Source: Desertimonas sp963786985 (GTDB lineage Bacteria; Actinomycetota; Acidimicrobiia; Acidimicrobiales; Ilumatobacteraceae). From it: a stretch of 64,000 bases of DNA. The translations under genes were made by a program, and so were the position numbers. The stretch spans positions 310,001-374,000 of the forward strand of contig CAWBBL010000018.1 of assembly GCA_963786985.1 (NCBI GenBank). The letters are read 5' to 3'. The notes under the pieces are model-generated. The model worked only from the letters and a program-made list of their open reading frames with translations, was not told the DNA's origin and searched no databases. Positions 1 to 8,471 of the stretch are shown here, piece by piece. Each line of letters opens with the position of its first letter. Position 1 is the stretch's first letter.

Positions 1-98
1 ACGGCGATGTCCGCCGCTTCGCTGATTCCTGGGCACGCAACCAGCAGGCCGAGATCGTCGAGCTGGAAGGGCTGCTCGACGACGATTCAGCGGACTGA
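1..98 (+). CDS. DUF305 family protein, C-terminal fragment
   Basis: The window opens inside a reading frame that ends in TGA at 96-98. The visible 31 residues include FADSWARNQQAEI and then VELEGLL. This resembles the end of DUF305 (ferritin-like, CopM-type) proteins, where the last helix carries a QxxEI pattern followed by a short Leu-rich tail. The start and the metal-binding N-terminal part lie outside the window. The next gene starts 21 bp downstream on the same strand, so the two may be co-transcribed. The family call rests on one short helix and is moderate only. Confidence 0.5.
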   Translation, partial: GDVRRFADSWARNQQAEIVELEGLLDDDSAD

Positions 99-119
99 GG
101 CGCCCGTAGACTTGCGGCG

Positions 120-1673
120 ATGACTCCCCGACCGGCGCTGGCTGCCACCATCGCCGCGAGCCTTCTCGTGCTGTGCGCCACCGGCGCGCTGGCCGCGGGG
201 TCCCCGCAGATCGCCGGCTACGCCCCCGACAAGACCAGCCCGCCGACGCTGGCGGTCGGCGCCCCGACCACCACCGTGCCGCCAGCTCCGACCACAGCTG
301 CGGCCCCGGCGACGACGTCGACCACGCCGGTCGACGCCGGTCCACCGATCGGCGACGTCGTCGATGCCGGTGACGCCAAGCCGGCCCGGTTCTACGATGC
401 CTACCTCGCCACCGGGCTCGCCGACCTTCAAGCATGGTGGGCCACGGAGTACTCACGGCTCTATGGGGAACCATGGGTACCGCTGGCCGGAGGGATCTTC
501 GCCGCCTACCCGGAACGCACCGCGCCGATCCCCGGCTGCGGCTTCCCGGGCAACACGAGCTATCAGGAGGTCAGCGACTTCGGAGCGTTCTACTGCCCAG
601 ACGGCGACTACATGGCGTACGACGACGGCGAGCTCGGGGTCATCTTCGAACTCGCCCAGCGGTTCAGCCCGTCGGTCGTCGCCATCGTCCTGGCCCACGA
701 ATTCGGCCACGCCGTGCAGTTCCGCACCGGCGACCTCGATCGCGACGTGGCGACGATCTATACCGAGCAGCAGGCCGACTGCTTCTCCGGGGCCTGGGCC
801 GGCCGCGTCTGGGAGGGCCAAGTTGCCGGGTTGACGTTCGGTGACGACGACATCCGCACCGGCCTGATCGCCCTCGTCGCCGTCGCCGACCCGATCGGCA
901 CCAGCGTCCTCGAGCCGGGCGGACATGGCGCCGCCTTCGATCGCATCGGAGCGTTCCAGGAAGGGTTCAACGGCGGCGTCGACAGTTGCACAGGCCTCGT
1001 CGACAAGCCGCTGCCCCTGCTGCCCAACGAGTTCGACCCGCGGACCAACGATGCCCAGACCAACGGCAACGCTCGGTTCGGGTGGGACGCCGAGCAGATC
1101 ATGAGCCTGGTCACCGGCGACCTCACGAGCTTCTGGCCACCACAACTGGCCGCCCAGGGCGCAACGATGCCGTCGGTGACCCTGCGCCCCGCGGCCGGCG
1201 CCGCCGACGACTGTGGCGACCCCGAGGGGATGGCCACGTTCGGTGCCGTGCACTGTCCGGCGACCAACGAGGTGGTGTTCAACGAGGCGTTCGGACGGGT
1301 GCTGTACGACGACTATGGCGACTTCGCCGTCGGGTACGTCATTGGTTTGGCTTGGGCGGACGCCGTCCAGGAGGCGCTCGCCAGTCCACTGCAGGGTGAA
1401 GCGCGCGCCCTCGCATCTGACTGTCTGGTGGGAGCGTGGATCGGCAGCCGGATCGACCTCGACTCCGGTCCGGAGAACACGTTGGCGCCGACAACGCCGG
1501 GGATGTTCGTGTCCCCCGGGGACCTCGACGAAGCCGTCAAGACCGCACTCGAGGTCGGCGACCGCGGGCTCGGCGACAACCGCGAGGGCAGCGCCTTCGA
1601 GAAGATCGCGGCGATGCGCCGTGGCGTGCTCAACGGCCTGCCGACGTGCATCGCCGAGATCACCGGCGGCTGA
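120..1673 (+). CDS. Secreted neutral zinc metallopeptidase with degenerate second copy
   Basis: This 517-residue protein begins with a signal peptide (about residues 1-26) and a Pro/Thr-rich linker to about residue 80. The first peptidase unit (about 155-230) has the zincin motif H193-E-F-G-H197 and a downstream EQQADC, as in YpfJ-like putative neutral zinc metallopeptidases. A second unit at about 373-445 repeats the flanking pattern (FGAVHCP, then SDCLVGAWIGSRI against ADCFSGAWAGRVW). At the aligned active site, H193, E194 and H197 become L410, A411 and D414, so this copy cannot bind zinc in the same way. The protein is probably exported and acts in the cell envelope; its substrate is unknown. 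The ATG at 120 is kept because the signal peptide follows directly, although no strong ribosome site precedes it. Confidence 0.82.
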   Translation: MTPRPALAATIAASLLVLCATGALAAGSPQIAGYAPDKTSPPTLAVGAPTTTVPPAPTTAAAPATTSTTPVDAGPPIGDVVDAGDAKPARFYDAYLATGLADLQAWWATEYSRLYGEPWVPLAGGIFAAYPERTAPIPGCGFPGNTSYQEVSDFGAFYCPDGDYMAYDDGELGVIFELAQRFSPSVVAIVLAHEFGHAVQFRTGDLDRDVATIYTEQQADCFSGAWAGRVWEGQVAGLTFGDDDIRTGLIALVAVADPIGTSVLEPGGHGAAFDRIGAFQEGFNGGVDSCTGLVDKPLPLLPNEFDPRTNDAQTNGNARFGWDAEQIMSLVTGDLTSFWPPQLAAQGATMPSVTLRPAAGAADDCGDPEGMATFGAVHCPATNEVVFNEAFGRVLYDDYGDFAVGYVIGLAWADAVQEALASPLQGEARALASDCLVGAWIGSRIDLDSGPENTLAPTTPGMFVSPGDLDEAVKTALEVGDRGLGDNREGSAFEKIAAMRRGVLNGLPTCIAEITGG

Positions 1674-1719
1674 TCGTTTGGCGGAGCGGCCACTCTTGGA
1701 CGCTCAAGAGGCTGGCGCC

Positions 1720-3261
1720 TTGGCGGCCATCGACATCGGGACGAACAGCATCCACCTCGTCGTCGCCCGCCCAGTCGGTGGCGACCGTTTCGAGACGCTG
1801 ACCCGCGAACGTGAGGTCGTGCGCCTCGGCTCCGGTGGCGGGGACATGAAGGTGCTCTCCGCCGAGGCCCTCGATCGTGGCCTGGCCTGCCTGACGCGGA
1901 TGAAGGGGATCGCCGACGGCTTCGACGCCGAGCTGCGTGCCGTGGCCACCAGCGCGACACGGGAAGCGACGAATGCTCGCCAGTTCATCGCCCGCGCGGC
2001 AGAGGTCGGGGTCGACATCGAGGTGATCCCCGGGGTCGAGGAGGCCCGGCTGATCCATCTCGGCGTGTTGCAAGCGGTTCCCGTCTTCGATCGACGCCTG
2101 CTGCTCATCGACGTCGGCGGCGGGTCGACCGAGCTGCTCATCGGGGAGTGCGGGGAGACGATCGCGGCGCGCAGCTTGAAGGTCGGAGCAGTGCGCCTCA
2201 CCGATCGCTTCTTCCCGGCTGGCACGATCAGCGCCGACGCCGTCAAGGCCTGCCGCGCGCATGTGCGCAGCCTCATCGAACATTTCCATCGCGACGTGTC
2301 CACGCACGGGTTCGAGGTCGTCGTCGCCTCCTCGGGAACCGCCGAGACCGTGGCCCGCATCGCCCACGAGGCCACCGGAGCCGATGCGCTGCGCACCTAC
2401 AACTGCTTCGAGGTCACCAAGGGAGCGCTCGACGATGTCGTCGCCCGGCTCGTCAAGCACCGCACCGCCGACGGGCGGCGGAAGGTCGCCGGACTGGATT
2501 CCCAGCGCGCCGACATCATCGTCGCCGGGGCGCTGATCTTGGCGACGATCGCCGAGGCGTTCGACGTCGCCTCGTTCGTGTACTCCGAAGCGGCGCTGCG
2601 CGAAGGTGTGCTCCTCGACACGATCAGCCGGCGACGCGGCGGGTCGGAGTTCCACCACCTCCGTGACGTCTCTCGGCGCAGCATCCGCCAACTCGTCGAT
2701 CGCTGCGACGACGACCCGGCGCACTCGATCCACGTCGCCCGCCTCGCCGTCATGTTGTTCGACGCGATCCCCCAACTGGGCGCCCTCGGTCGGTCGGCCC
2801 GCGACTTCCTGGAAGCCGGCGCGATGCTGGCCAACGTCGGCCTCGTCGTCGCCCACAGCCAGCACCACCTGCACGCCTACTACGTCATTCGCAACTCCGA
2901 ACTGGCCGGCCTGACCGACAACGAGATCGAGGTGATCGCGCAGATCGCCCGCTACCACCGCAAGAGCGAACCGAAGCAGTCCCACGAGACGTTCGCCGCC
3001 CTGTCGGCGGACGACCAGCGCCTCGTGCGGTCGCTCGCCGCCGTGCTGCGCCTGGCCATCGGACTTGACCGGCGCCACGACGGCCGAGTCGGCGGTGTGC
3101 GCGCCGACATCGATGACTCCGGGACGCTCGTCGTCACGGCCCTTGCCGCCGGCGGCGGCGACATCGATCTCGAGGTGTTCGCCGCCGACGAGCGATCGGC
3201 GCTGCTCGGGCGAGTGCTCGACTGCGACGTCGAGGTGGTCGCCGGCCCGCCGGCGAGCTGA
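1720..3261 (+). CDS. ppx: Exopolyphosphatase / pppGpp phosphohydrolase (Ppx/GppA)
   Basis: The protein starts AAIDIGTNSIHLVV, the phosphate-1 loop of the ASKHA fold. It continues with a DVGGGSTEL phosphate-2 motif near residue 130 and a C-terminal helical HD-like domain (about 310-450). Length is about 513 residues, normal for the long Ppx/GppA class. It hydrolyses inorganic polyphosphate and/or pppGpp in the cytoplasm. The open frame extends far upstream, but that part overlaps the peptidase gene. I chose TTG 1720 because AGAGG lies 8 bp upstream and family members begin at this point. TTG 1678 and TTG 1696 are alternatives. In the HD-like region the usual His-Asp is replaced by an Ala-Asn stretch (AMLANVGL), as in many homologues. 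Confidence 0.9.
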   Translation: MAAIDIGTNSIHLVVARPVGGDRFETLTREREVVRLGSGGGDMKVLSAEALDRGLACLTRMKGIADGFDAELRAVATSATREATNARQFIARAAEVGVDIEVIPGVEEARLIHLGVLQAVPVFDRRLLLIDVGGGSTELLIGECGETIAARSLKVGAVRLTDRFFPAGTISADAVKACRAHVRSLIEHFHRDVSTHGFEVVVASSGTAETVARIAHEATGADALRTYNCFEVTKGALDDVVARLVKHRTADGRRKVAGLDSQRADIIVAGALILATIAEAFDVASFVYSEAALREGVLLDTISRRRGGSEFHHLRDVSRRSIRQLVDRCDDDPAHSIHVARLAVMLFDAIPQLGALGRSARDFLEAGAMLANVGLVVAHSQHHLHAYYVIRNSELAGLTDNEIEVIAQIARYHRKSEPKQSHETFAALSADDQRLVRSLAAVLRLAIGLDRRHDGRVGGVRADIDDSGTLVVTALAAGGGDIDLEVFAADERSALLGRVLDCDVEVVAGPPAS

Positions 3262-3331
3262 CCGCCGAATTCGTCGCTTCTCGGTTCCTGTGCCGGCGTT
3301 GGCGTCCGTCGAGAACTGACGGAGATCCGTG

Positions 3332-4522
3332 TCAGCCGCCGGCGGCGGGGACCGTCGTCGACGTCGTGGTCGTCGTCGGCTGGGTGACCGGAGGTGGTGG
3401 CACCGTCGTTGGCGGCCGGGTGGGCGTGGGTGTCTGGGCCGCCGTCGGTGTCGGCGTCGGGGCGGCTGTCTGCTGCGGTGCGACCGTCGTGGCCGGCGTG
3501 GTCGAGGTCGTCGTCGTCGTGTAGGTCGGGTCGATGCGGTTGAAGATCGGAACGGGGCCACGTGGGTAGGCGGCCTGGGGATTCTGCGAGTAGACCTCGG
3601 GCTCCTTGACACCGTCCCACACGAAGACCTGATCACCGATGTCGATGTACTGGTGGAACGTCCGCCCGGCGGTCTGCGACATGCGGATGCAGCCGTGTGA
3701 CGCCGGGTGGAGGGGCACGTTGATCGCGCCGTGCATGGCGATCCCGTAGTTGAAGTAGGCGGGGTCCCACATCCCGCCGAGGGCGCTGTTGCGCAGCCCG
3801 TCGACCATCCGCTCGATCTTGAACACACCGCCCGGGGTGACCGACACACCGATCTCGCGCCGCACGATCGGCTCTGTGCCGGGGTTGTTGAACTCGCCCG
3901 GGTCGATGGTGACGACCTCTTTCCACTCCTGGCCGTCCCCGCTGGAGATGTGCACGATCATCTGCGCGACGTCATCGACGAAGAACACCGCCACCTGCGA
4001 CGGCAGGTAGATCTCCACGTGGTTGCGCGTCGCCTCACCCTTGGAGTGCCAGCGGTTCGGCTCGATGCGGATCGGTCGCTGCATGTCCTGCCACAGCTCA
4101 TCGGTGAGAATGCTCGTGGGCTCGTCGCGGGGCACGTTGAGGACGAGTTTCTGGTAGGCCCACAGAGCCTGCTCGAAGAGCCGACCGTATTGGCCGTCGA
4201 TCTCGCCGACGAAGAAACCGAGCTCGGCGAGGCGCTCCTGAACCTGGCGGACCTCGCTGCCGGCCATGCCCAGTCCGAGCGGTTGTGACAGGTGCGTCGT
4301 CGTCAGCGGCGCCTCCGTCGACTCGACCACGACCGGCGCGGTGATTGGCACGGTGCTGGTGGTCGCCGTGGTGGCGCTGGTGGACGCCGATTGCGGGTCG
4401 TCGCTGCCGTCACCCCCGAAACCACCGGCCACCCCGGCGATGACAACCGTTCCGACGACCGCAACGGCGGCGAGCGCGGGCAGCGATCGGGTCGCAGACG
4501 GACGGCGGGAGGGGGAGGTCAC
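3332..4522 (-). CDS. L,D-transpeptidase (YkuD) with peptidoglycan-binding domain
   Basis: This 396-residue protein has a short basic N-terminus and one membrane segment or uncleaved signal (about 15-33). A Ser/Thr-rich linker, a PG_binding_1 domain (about 85-135) and a YkuD catalytic domain (about 175-315) follow. The catalytic motif is clear: MHGAINVPLHPAS, then H276-G-C278-I-R with nucleophile Cys278. The last 75 residues are a Pro/Thr/Ala-rich low-complexity tail. The enzyme forms 3-3 crosslinks in peptidoglycan outside the membrane. It starts at GTG 4522. The start lies in a small sequence duplication (a GGGAGGKGAGGTCAC-like string occurs twice, 4508-4546), and no good ribosome site is visible. 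It reads towards the convergent ppx. Confidence 0.92.
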   Translation of the reverse strand: MTSPSRRPSATRSLPALAAVAVVGTVVIAGVAGGFGGDGSDDPQSASTSATTATTSTVPITAPVVVESTEAPLTTTHLSQPLGLGMAGSEVRQVQERLAELGFFVGEIDGQYGRLFEQALWAYQKLVLNVPRDEPTSILTDELWQDMQRPIRIEPNRWHSKGEATRNHVEIYLPSQVAVFFVDDVAQMIVHISSGDGQEWKEVVTIDPGEFNNPGTEPIVRREIGVSVTPGGVFKIERMVDGLRNSALGGMWDPAYFNYGIAMHGAINVPLHPASHGCIRMSQTAGRTFHQYIDIGDQVFVWDGVKEPEVYSQNPQAAYPRGPVPIFNRIDPTYTTTTTSTTPATTVAPQQTAAPTPTPTAAQTPTPTRPPTTVPPPPVTQPTTTTTSTTVPAAGG

Positions 4523-4593
4523 AGGAGGCGGGAGGGTGAGGTCACGGAGTTCACATTGGCGGCCTTGCCGGCCGCCAGCCTAGCGAGACCCTG

Positions 4594-5337
4594 TCAGGTG
4601 CGCCGCTCGATCGCCCGCAACTCGCCACGCAAACGAACCATCTCGGTGACGATCGTGCGGATCACCCCGAACGAGCTCAACGTCGACAGGCCGCGCGTGC
4701 GCGGGAAGTAGTCGACGCCGAACTGCTGCAGCTCGAAACCCGAGCGCAGCGCCCGAATGATCAGTTCGGCGTCGATGAACGAGCCCTCACTGCGCAGCTC
4801 GATGTTGTCGAGCACGCGGCGACGCAGCAGCTTGAAGGCGAAGTTGATGTCGCGGGCCTTGACGCCGAACATCGTGCGAATCAGCAGGTTGTAGAAGAAC
4901 GTGTAGATCGCTCGGGTGTAGCCCTCACCGGTGCGGTCGAAGCGGTACGCGCTGACCAGGTCGGCGTCGTACAGGCGGAGCAGGCGAATCGCCCGCGGCA
5001 CCTCCTCGAAGTCGAACGGCAGGTCGGCGTCGGAGTACAGCACGAGATCACCGGTGGCGGTGTCGAGGCCGGTCTTGATCGAGCCGCCGAGCTTGCGGTT
5101 GACCGGGTGGTGGACGACGCGGACGTGCGAATCCTTGTCAGCCAGGGCGTCGGCGAGCTCCGGCGTGCGGTCCGTCGACTTGTCGTCGACGATGATCAGT
5201 TCGTAGTCGCCGATTATCCCGTTGTCGACCATCTGCACGCAGATCGCCGTCGCCGCGGCGATCGCCCGTTCGACGTAGTCCTCCTCGTTCCACATCGGAA
5301 AGAAGACCGACAACAGCTCGTTCGACCCCGGCGTCAT
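4594..5337 (-). CDS. Family 2 glycosyltransferase (dolichol-phosphate-mannose synthase type)
   Basis: The 247-residue protein opens with SVFFPMWNEEDYVERAI and then YELIIVDDKSTDRT, the GT2 nucleotide-sugar site. A DXD-like SDADLPFD lies near residue 98. It lacks the C-terminal membrane domain of larger homologues. GT2 enzymes of this type move a sugar from a nucleotide donor to a polyprenyl phosphate at the inner membrane face. The position after the L,D-transpeptidase on the same strand fits an envelope role. The ATG at 5337 is supported by length and by the divergent gene that begins 70 bp away. Donor and acceptor cannot be told from sequence. Confidence 0.85.
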   Translation of the reverse strand: MTPGSNELLSVFFPMWNEEDYVERAIAAATAICVQMVDNGIIGDYELIIVDDKSTDRTPELADALADKDSHVRVVHHPVNRKLGGSIKTGLDTATGDLVLYSDADLPFDFEEVPRAIRLLRLYDADLVSAYRFDRTGEGYTRAIYTFFYNLLIRTMFGVKARDINFAFKLLRRRVLDNIELRSEGSFIDAELIIRALRSGFELQQFGVDYFPRTRGLSTLSSFGVIRTIVTEMVRLRGELRAIERRT

Positions 5338-5409
5338 AGGAGTTCGCCAGGGTACCGGTCGGAACGGGACGCGTTTCGTGCGACGGCTGGGCTGCCTACG
5401 CTCGAGGTC

Positions 5410-5892
5410 GTGGATCCGGTGACCAGCCCGTCGGCGCTCCCGGCACCTCCTCCCCCGCCACTACCACCACCACCGGCGCCGTCGGGCCCGGCGTTCGGCG
5501 TCGCCGGTTCGCCGCCGCAGGCCGGCCAACTGACCAACGGCTGGCGATTCGTCACCGGTCTCGGGTGGGCGTTCGTCATCGTCGCCTACACCGCGGTGTG
5601 GAAGACCAGCAGGGAGCTCGGCCTCAACACGTGGTGGCTCGGCCCCCTCGGAGATCCGCAGCCGGCCTTCGTCACGATGCTCCCGTTCGTCGCCCCGCTG
5701 GTGATGGTGCTGTTCACGGTCAACAACTCGCGGCGGCTTCCGTGGCTCGGCCTCGCTGCCGCCGCCGTGCTGGGGGCGATCGCCGGCTTCGACCTCGTCA
5801 AGGTGCCCCGCCTGGGCCTCGTCGAGCTGGCGATCGCCTCCGCCGGAGCGCTGCTGGCCGTCGCCAGCCTCGCCGGCCGCTACCGCGCCTGA
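5410..5892 (+). CDS. Small integral membrane protein with Pro-rich N-terminus
   Basis: I do not recognise a family. The 160-residue product begins with a proline-rich stretch (about residues 6-30). Four hydrophobic segments follow, at about 45-62, 82-98, 105-122 and 135-152, with a short Arg-rich end. The open frame extends upstream over the divergent glycosyltransferase. GTG 5410 is the first start clear of that gene and has a weak GAGG just upstream; GTG 5419 is an alternative. The argG gene begins 23 bp after the stop, so the two may be transcribed together. Function unknown. Confidence 0.6.
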   Translation: MDPVTSPSALPAPPPPPLPPPPAPSGPAFGVAGSPPQAGQLTNGWRFVTGLGWAFVIVAYTAVWKTSRELGLNTWWLGPLGDPQPAFVTMLPFVAPLVMVLFTVNNSRRLPWLGLAAAAVLGAIAGFDLVKVPRLGLVELAIASAGALLAVASLAGRYRA

Positions 5893-5915
5893 TCGGGCCT
5901 ATAGCGTCGCTGGCC

Positions 5916-7253
5916 ATGAACTCTGGGCGCATCTTGTTGTCGCTGCCGGCCGGCGAGCGCATCGGGATCGCCTTCTCCGGCGGCCTCGACACCTCGGCGG
6001 CGGTCGCCTGGATGCGTGCCAAAGGATCGATCCCCTACGCCTACACGGCTGACCTCGGTCAGTACGACGAGCCCGATCTCAGTGGCGTGCCCGACCGGGC
6101 GAAGCAGTACGGCGCCGAACTGGCCCGGATCGTCGACTGTCGGCCGGAACTGGTCCGCGAGGGGCTGATGGCCCTGCAATGCGGCGCTTTCCACATCTCC
6201 ACGGCCGGCAAGACGTACTTCAACACGACCCCGCTCGGCCGGGCCGTGACCGGCACGTTGCTCGTGCAGGCCATGCACACCGATGGCGTCGACATCTGGG
6301 GCGACGGAAGCACCTACAAGGGCAACGACATCGAGCGCTTCTATCGTTACGGGCTGCTCGTCAACCCCCAACTGCGCATCTACAAGCCGTGGCTCGACGC
6401 CACGTTCGTCGACGAGCTCGGCGGGCGAGCGGAGATGAGCGCCTTCCTGCAGGAGCGTGGGCTGCCCTACCGCGATCCCACCGAGAAGGCCTACTCCACG
6501 GATGCCAACATCTGGGGGGCGACGCACGAGGCCAAGTCACTCGAGGAGCTGGCGACATCGATGGAGATCGTCACCCCGATCATGGGCATCGCCCACTGGG
6601 ATCCGGACGTCGACATCGCCACCGAGGACGTGTCGATCCGGTTCGACGGCGGATGGCCGGTGGAGATCGACGGCGAGCAGCTCGACCAGGTCGACCTCGT
6701 CCAGCGGGCCAACGAGATCGGCGGACGCCACGGCCTGGGGATGAGCGACCAGATCGAGAACCGGATCATCGAGGCCAAGAGCAGGGGGATCTACGAGGCG
6801 CCGGGCTTGGCGCTCCTGCACATCGCCTACGAGCGACTGGTGACGGCGATCCACAACGAGGGGTCGATCGACAACTATCGCACGATGGGCCGCCGCCTCG
6901 GCCGGTTGCTGTACGAGGGGCGGTGGTTCGACCCGCAGAGCCTGATGCTGCGCGAGTCGTTGCTGCGCTGGATCGGCTCGGCGGTCACCGGATCGGTCAC
7001 CCTGCGTCTGCGCCGCGGCGACGACTACACGATCGTCGACACCACCGGGCCGGACCTCACGTACGCGCCCGAGCGCTTGTCGATGGAGCGCGTCGACGGA
7101 GCCGCCTTCGGCCCGCTCGACCGCATCGGCCAGTTGACGATGCGCAACCTCGACATCGACGACACCCGCGCCAAGCTCGACGTCTATCGCGCCGCCGGCA
7201 CCCTCGGCCGCGGCGGCCAGTCGGAACTCGACCCGATCCACGACCCGACCTAG
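5916..7253 (+). CDS. argG: Argininosuccinate synthase
   Basis: The product joins citrulline and aspartate with ATP to give argininosuccinate in arginine synthesis. The N-terminal ATP pyrophosphatase P-loop FSGGLDTSAA is at about residues 20-29. WGDGSTYKGNDIERFYRYG and the C-terminal oligomerisation helix with LGRGGQSELD are present. At 445 residues it matches the longer E. coli-like class rather than the roughly 400-residue class common in other actinobacteria. ATG 5916 is in the right place for the family. No other arg genes are nearby, so it stands alone. Its 3' end is followed at once by an intergenic repeat element. Confidence 0.97.
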   Translation: MNSGRILLSLPAGERIGIAFSGGLDTSAAVAWMRAKGSIPYAYTADLGQYDEPDLSGVPDRAKQYGAELARIVDCRPELVREGLMALQCGAFHISTAGKTYFNTTPLGRAVTGTLLVQAMHTDGVDIWGDGSTYKGNDIERFYRYGLLVNPQLRIYKPWLDATFVDELGGRAEMSAFLQERGLPYRDPTEKAYSTDANIWGATHEAKSLEELATSMEIVTPIMGIAHWDPDVDIATEDVSIRFDGGWPVEIDGEQLDQVDLVQRANEIGGRHGLGMSDQIENRIIEAKSRGIYEAPGLALLHIAYERLVTAIHNEGSIDNYRTMGRRLGRLLYEGRWFDPQSLMLRESLLRWIGSAVTGSVTLRLRRGDDYTIVDTTGPDLTYAPERLSMERVDGAAFGPLDRIGQLTMRNLDIDDTRAKLDVYRAAGTLGRGGQSELDPIHDPT

Positions 7254-7264
7254 CCGCGTCCCCC

Positions 7265-7338
7265 CATCTGGGGAAGATTTGTGTCAACACCGCATGTGGG
7301 GAAGATGGGTGTCAGGGTCTGACACGCATCTTCCCCAG
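7265..7338 (+). repeat. Intergenic repeat family R, copy 1
   Basis: The unit CTGGGGAAGATnnGTGTCA occurs here twice in direct orientation and once inverted (TGACACGCATCTTCCCCAG). The second and third units form a long near-perfect hairpin closed by GTCAGGGTCTGAC. The element fills the space between the convergent argG and M20 peptidase genes. The peptidase stop codon (7340-7342) touches its end. Further copies are at 11874, 49386 and 54178. Confidence 0.9.
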
Positions 7339-7339
7339 T

Positions 7340-8440
7340 TCAGGTGAGCGAGGCGATCAGCGCGGCGAGCAGGGCGGCGCGTTCGGGGAGCGAGGCAACG
7401 TCCACCCACTCGTGATCGGCGTGGGCGCCACCACCGACGACGCCGAGGCCGTCGAGCGTCGGGATGCCGATGGCCGCCGTGAAGTTGCCGTCGCTGCCCC
7501 CGCCGACGCTGACGCCGTCCACCGGGCCGATCCCAACCGCCTCAGCGGCCCGCTGGGCTGCAGCAAACAACTCGACGCTCGACTCGACCGGCATCGGCGG
7601 ACGGTTGACGCCCCCGGAGACCGAGATCGTGGCCTGCGGGTCGACCGCCGACAACGCGGCCATCTCCTTGTCGACCCGCCGCGCCTCGTCGAGCGAGGTG
7701 ACGCGCACGTCGACGCGGATCGTCGCCGTCGCCGGCACCACGTTCTCCGCCGTTCCGGCGCGAGCGACCGTGGGCGTCACCGTGGTGCCCTCGGCAGGTT
7801 GGGCGATCGTCGTGATCGCCAGTACCTGATGGGCGGCTTCGACGAGGGCGTTGACCCCCTTCTCCGGTTCCAGGCCGGCGTGGGCGGCCCGGCCGCCGAC
7901 CTCGACGGAGTACATGCCGACGCCCTTGCGGCCGACTTTCAGGGCACCGCCGTCCGCTGCCGGCTCGAGCACGAGGACGCCACCGCACGCCGTCGCCCGC
8001 TCCTCGATGAGCTGGCGCGACGTCAGCGAGCCAACCTCCTCGTCGCACGTGAACAGCAACTCGACGCCGGCGCGGTCGGCGAGCGAGGCGACCGCGTGGA
8101 TGGCGGTGACGATGCCACCCTTCATGTCGAACACGCCAGGTCCGGTCGCCCGTCCGTCGCCAACGGTGAACGGCCGTGCCGCCAACGTGCCGAGCGGGAA
8201 CACCGTGTCGTGATGGCCGACGACGAGCACCCGGGGGCGATCGCCGCCTCGCCAATGGACGTGCGGACCGGCGGGACCAACAATCAGCTCAGGGTCCGAC
8301 CCGAGACGCAGGCGGATCAGGTCGGCGAGCACGTTCGCCGATTGCGTCAGGGCTTCGATCTCGTGGGACGGCGATTCGACGTTGACGAGGCGACCGAGGT
8401 CGCCGACCATCTCGTCGAGGCCGAAGCGGGCATCGCGCAC
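7340..8440 (-). CDS. M20 family metallopeptidase (carboxypeptidase G2-like)
   Basis: The 366-residue product has the metal-ligand motifs of M20 amidohydrolases: VVGHHDTVFP (about 75-84), GPGVFDMKGG (about 102-111), TCDEEVGS (about 135-142) and a late GGGAHADHEWV. The Bacterial_dimer domain lies in the middle (about 175-280). It probably hydrolyses an amide bond in an N-acyl or glutamyl amino acid in the cytoplasm. The open frame runs upstream, but that part is coded on the other strand of the MerR gene. GTG 8440 gives the normal family N-terminus. Its stop codon abuts repeat R copy 1, so the element sits right at its 3' end. Confidence 0.88.
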   Translation of the reverse strand: MRDARFGLDEMVGDLGRLVNVESPSHEIEALTQSANVLADLIRLRLGSDPELIVGPAGPHVHWRGGDRPRVLVVGHHDTVFPLGTLAARPFTVGDGRATGPGVFDMKGGIVTAIHAVASLADRAGVELLFTCDEEVGSLTSRQLIEERATACGGVLVLEPAADGGALKVGRKGVGMYSVEVGGRAAHAGLEPEKGVNALVEAAHQVLAITTIAQPAEGTTVTPTVARAGTAENVVPATATIRVDVRVTSLDEARRVDKEMAALSAVDPQATISVSGGVNRPPMPVESSVELFAAAQRAAEAVGIGPVDGVSVGGGSDGNFTAAIGIPTLDGLGVVGGGAHADHEWVDVASLPERAALLAALIASLT

Positions 8441-8471
8441 ACAGCCACCGTAGCGATGGGCGGTGCCGACG

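Noticed and set aside
1660..3849. A 729-codon minus-strand open frame opposite ppx
   Set aside because: It covers the antisense of Ppx/GppA and part of the L,D-transpeptidase, its product is Arg/Pro/Asp-rich low complexity, and it contains no motif. Long antisense frames are expected at this GC content.
7265..7338. Repeat R as a Rho-independent terminator or phage attachment site
   Set aside because: No T-run follows the stem on either strand, the three-unit design is more complex than a terminator, and no integrase or tRNA gene is nearby.
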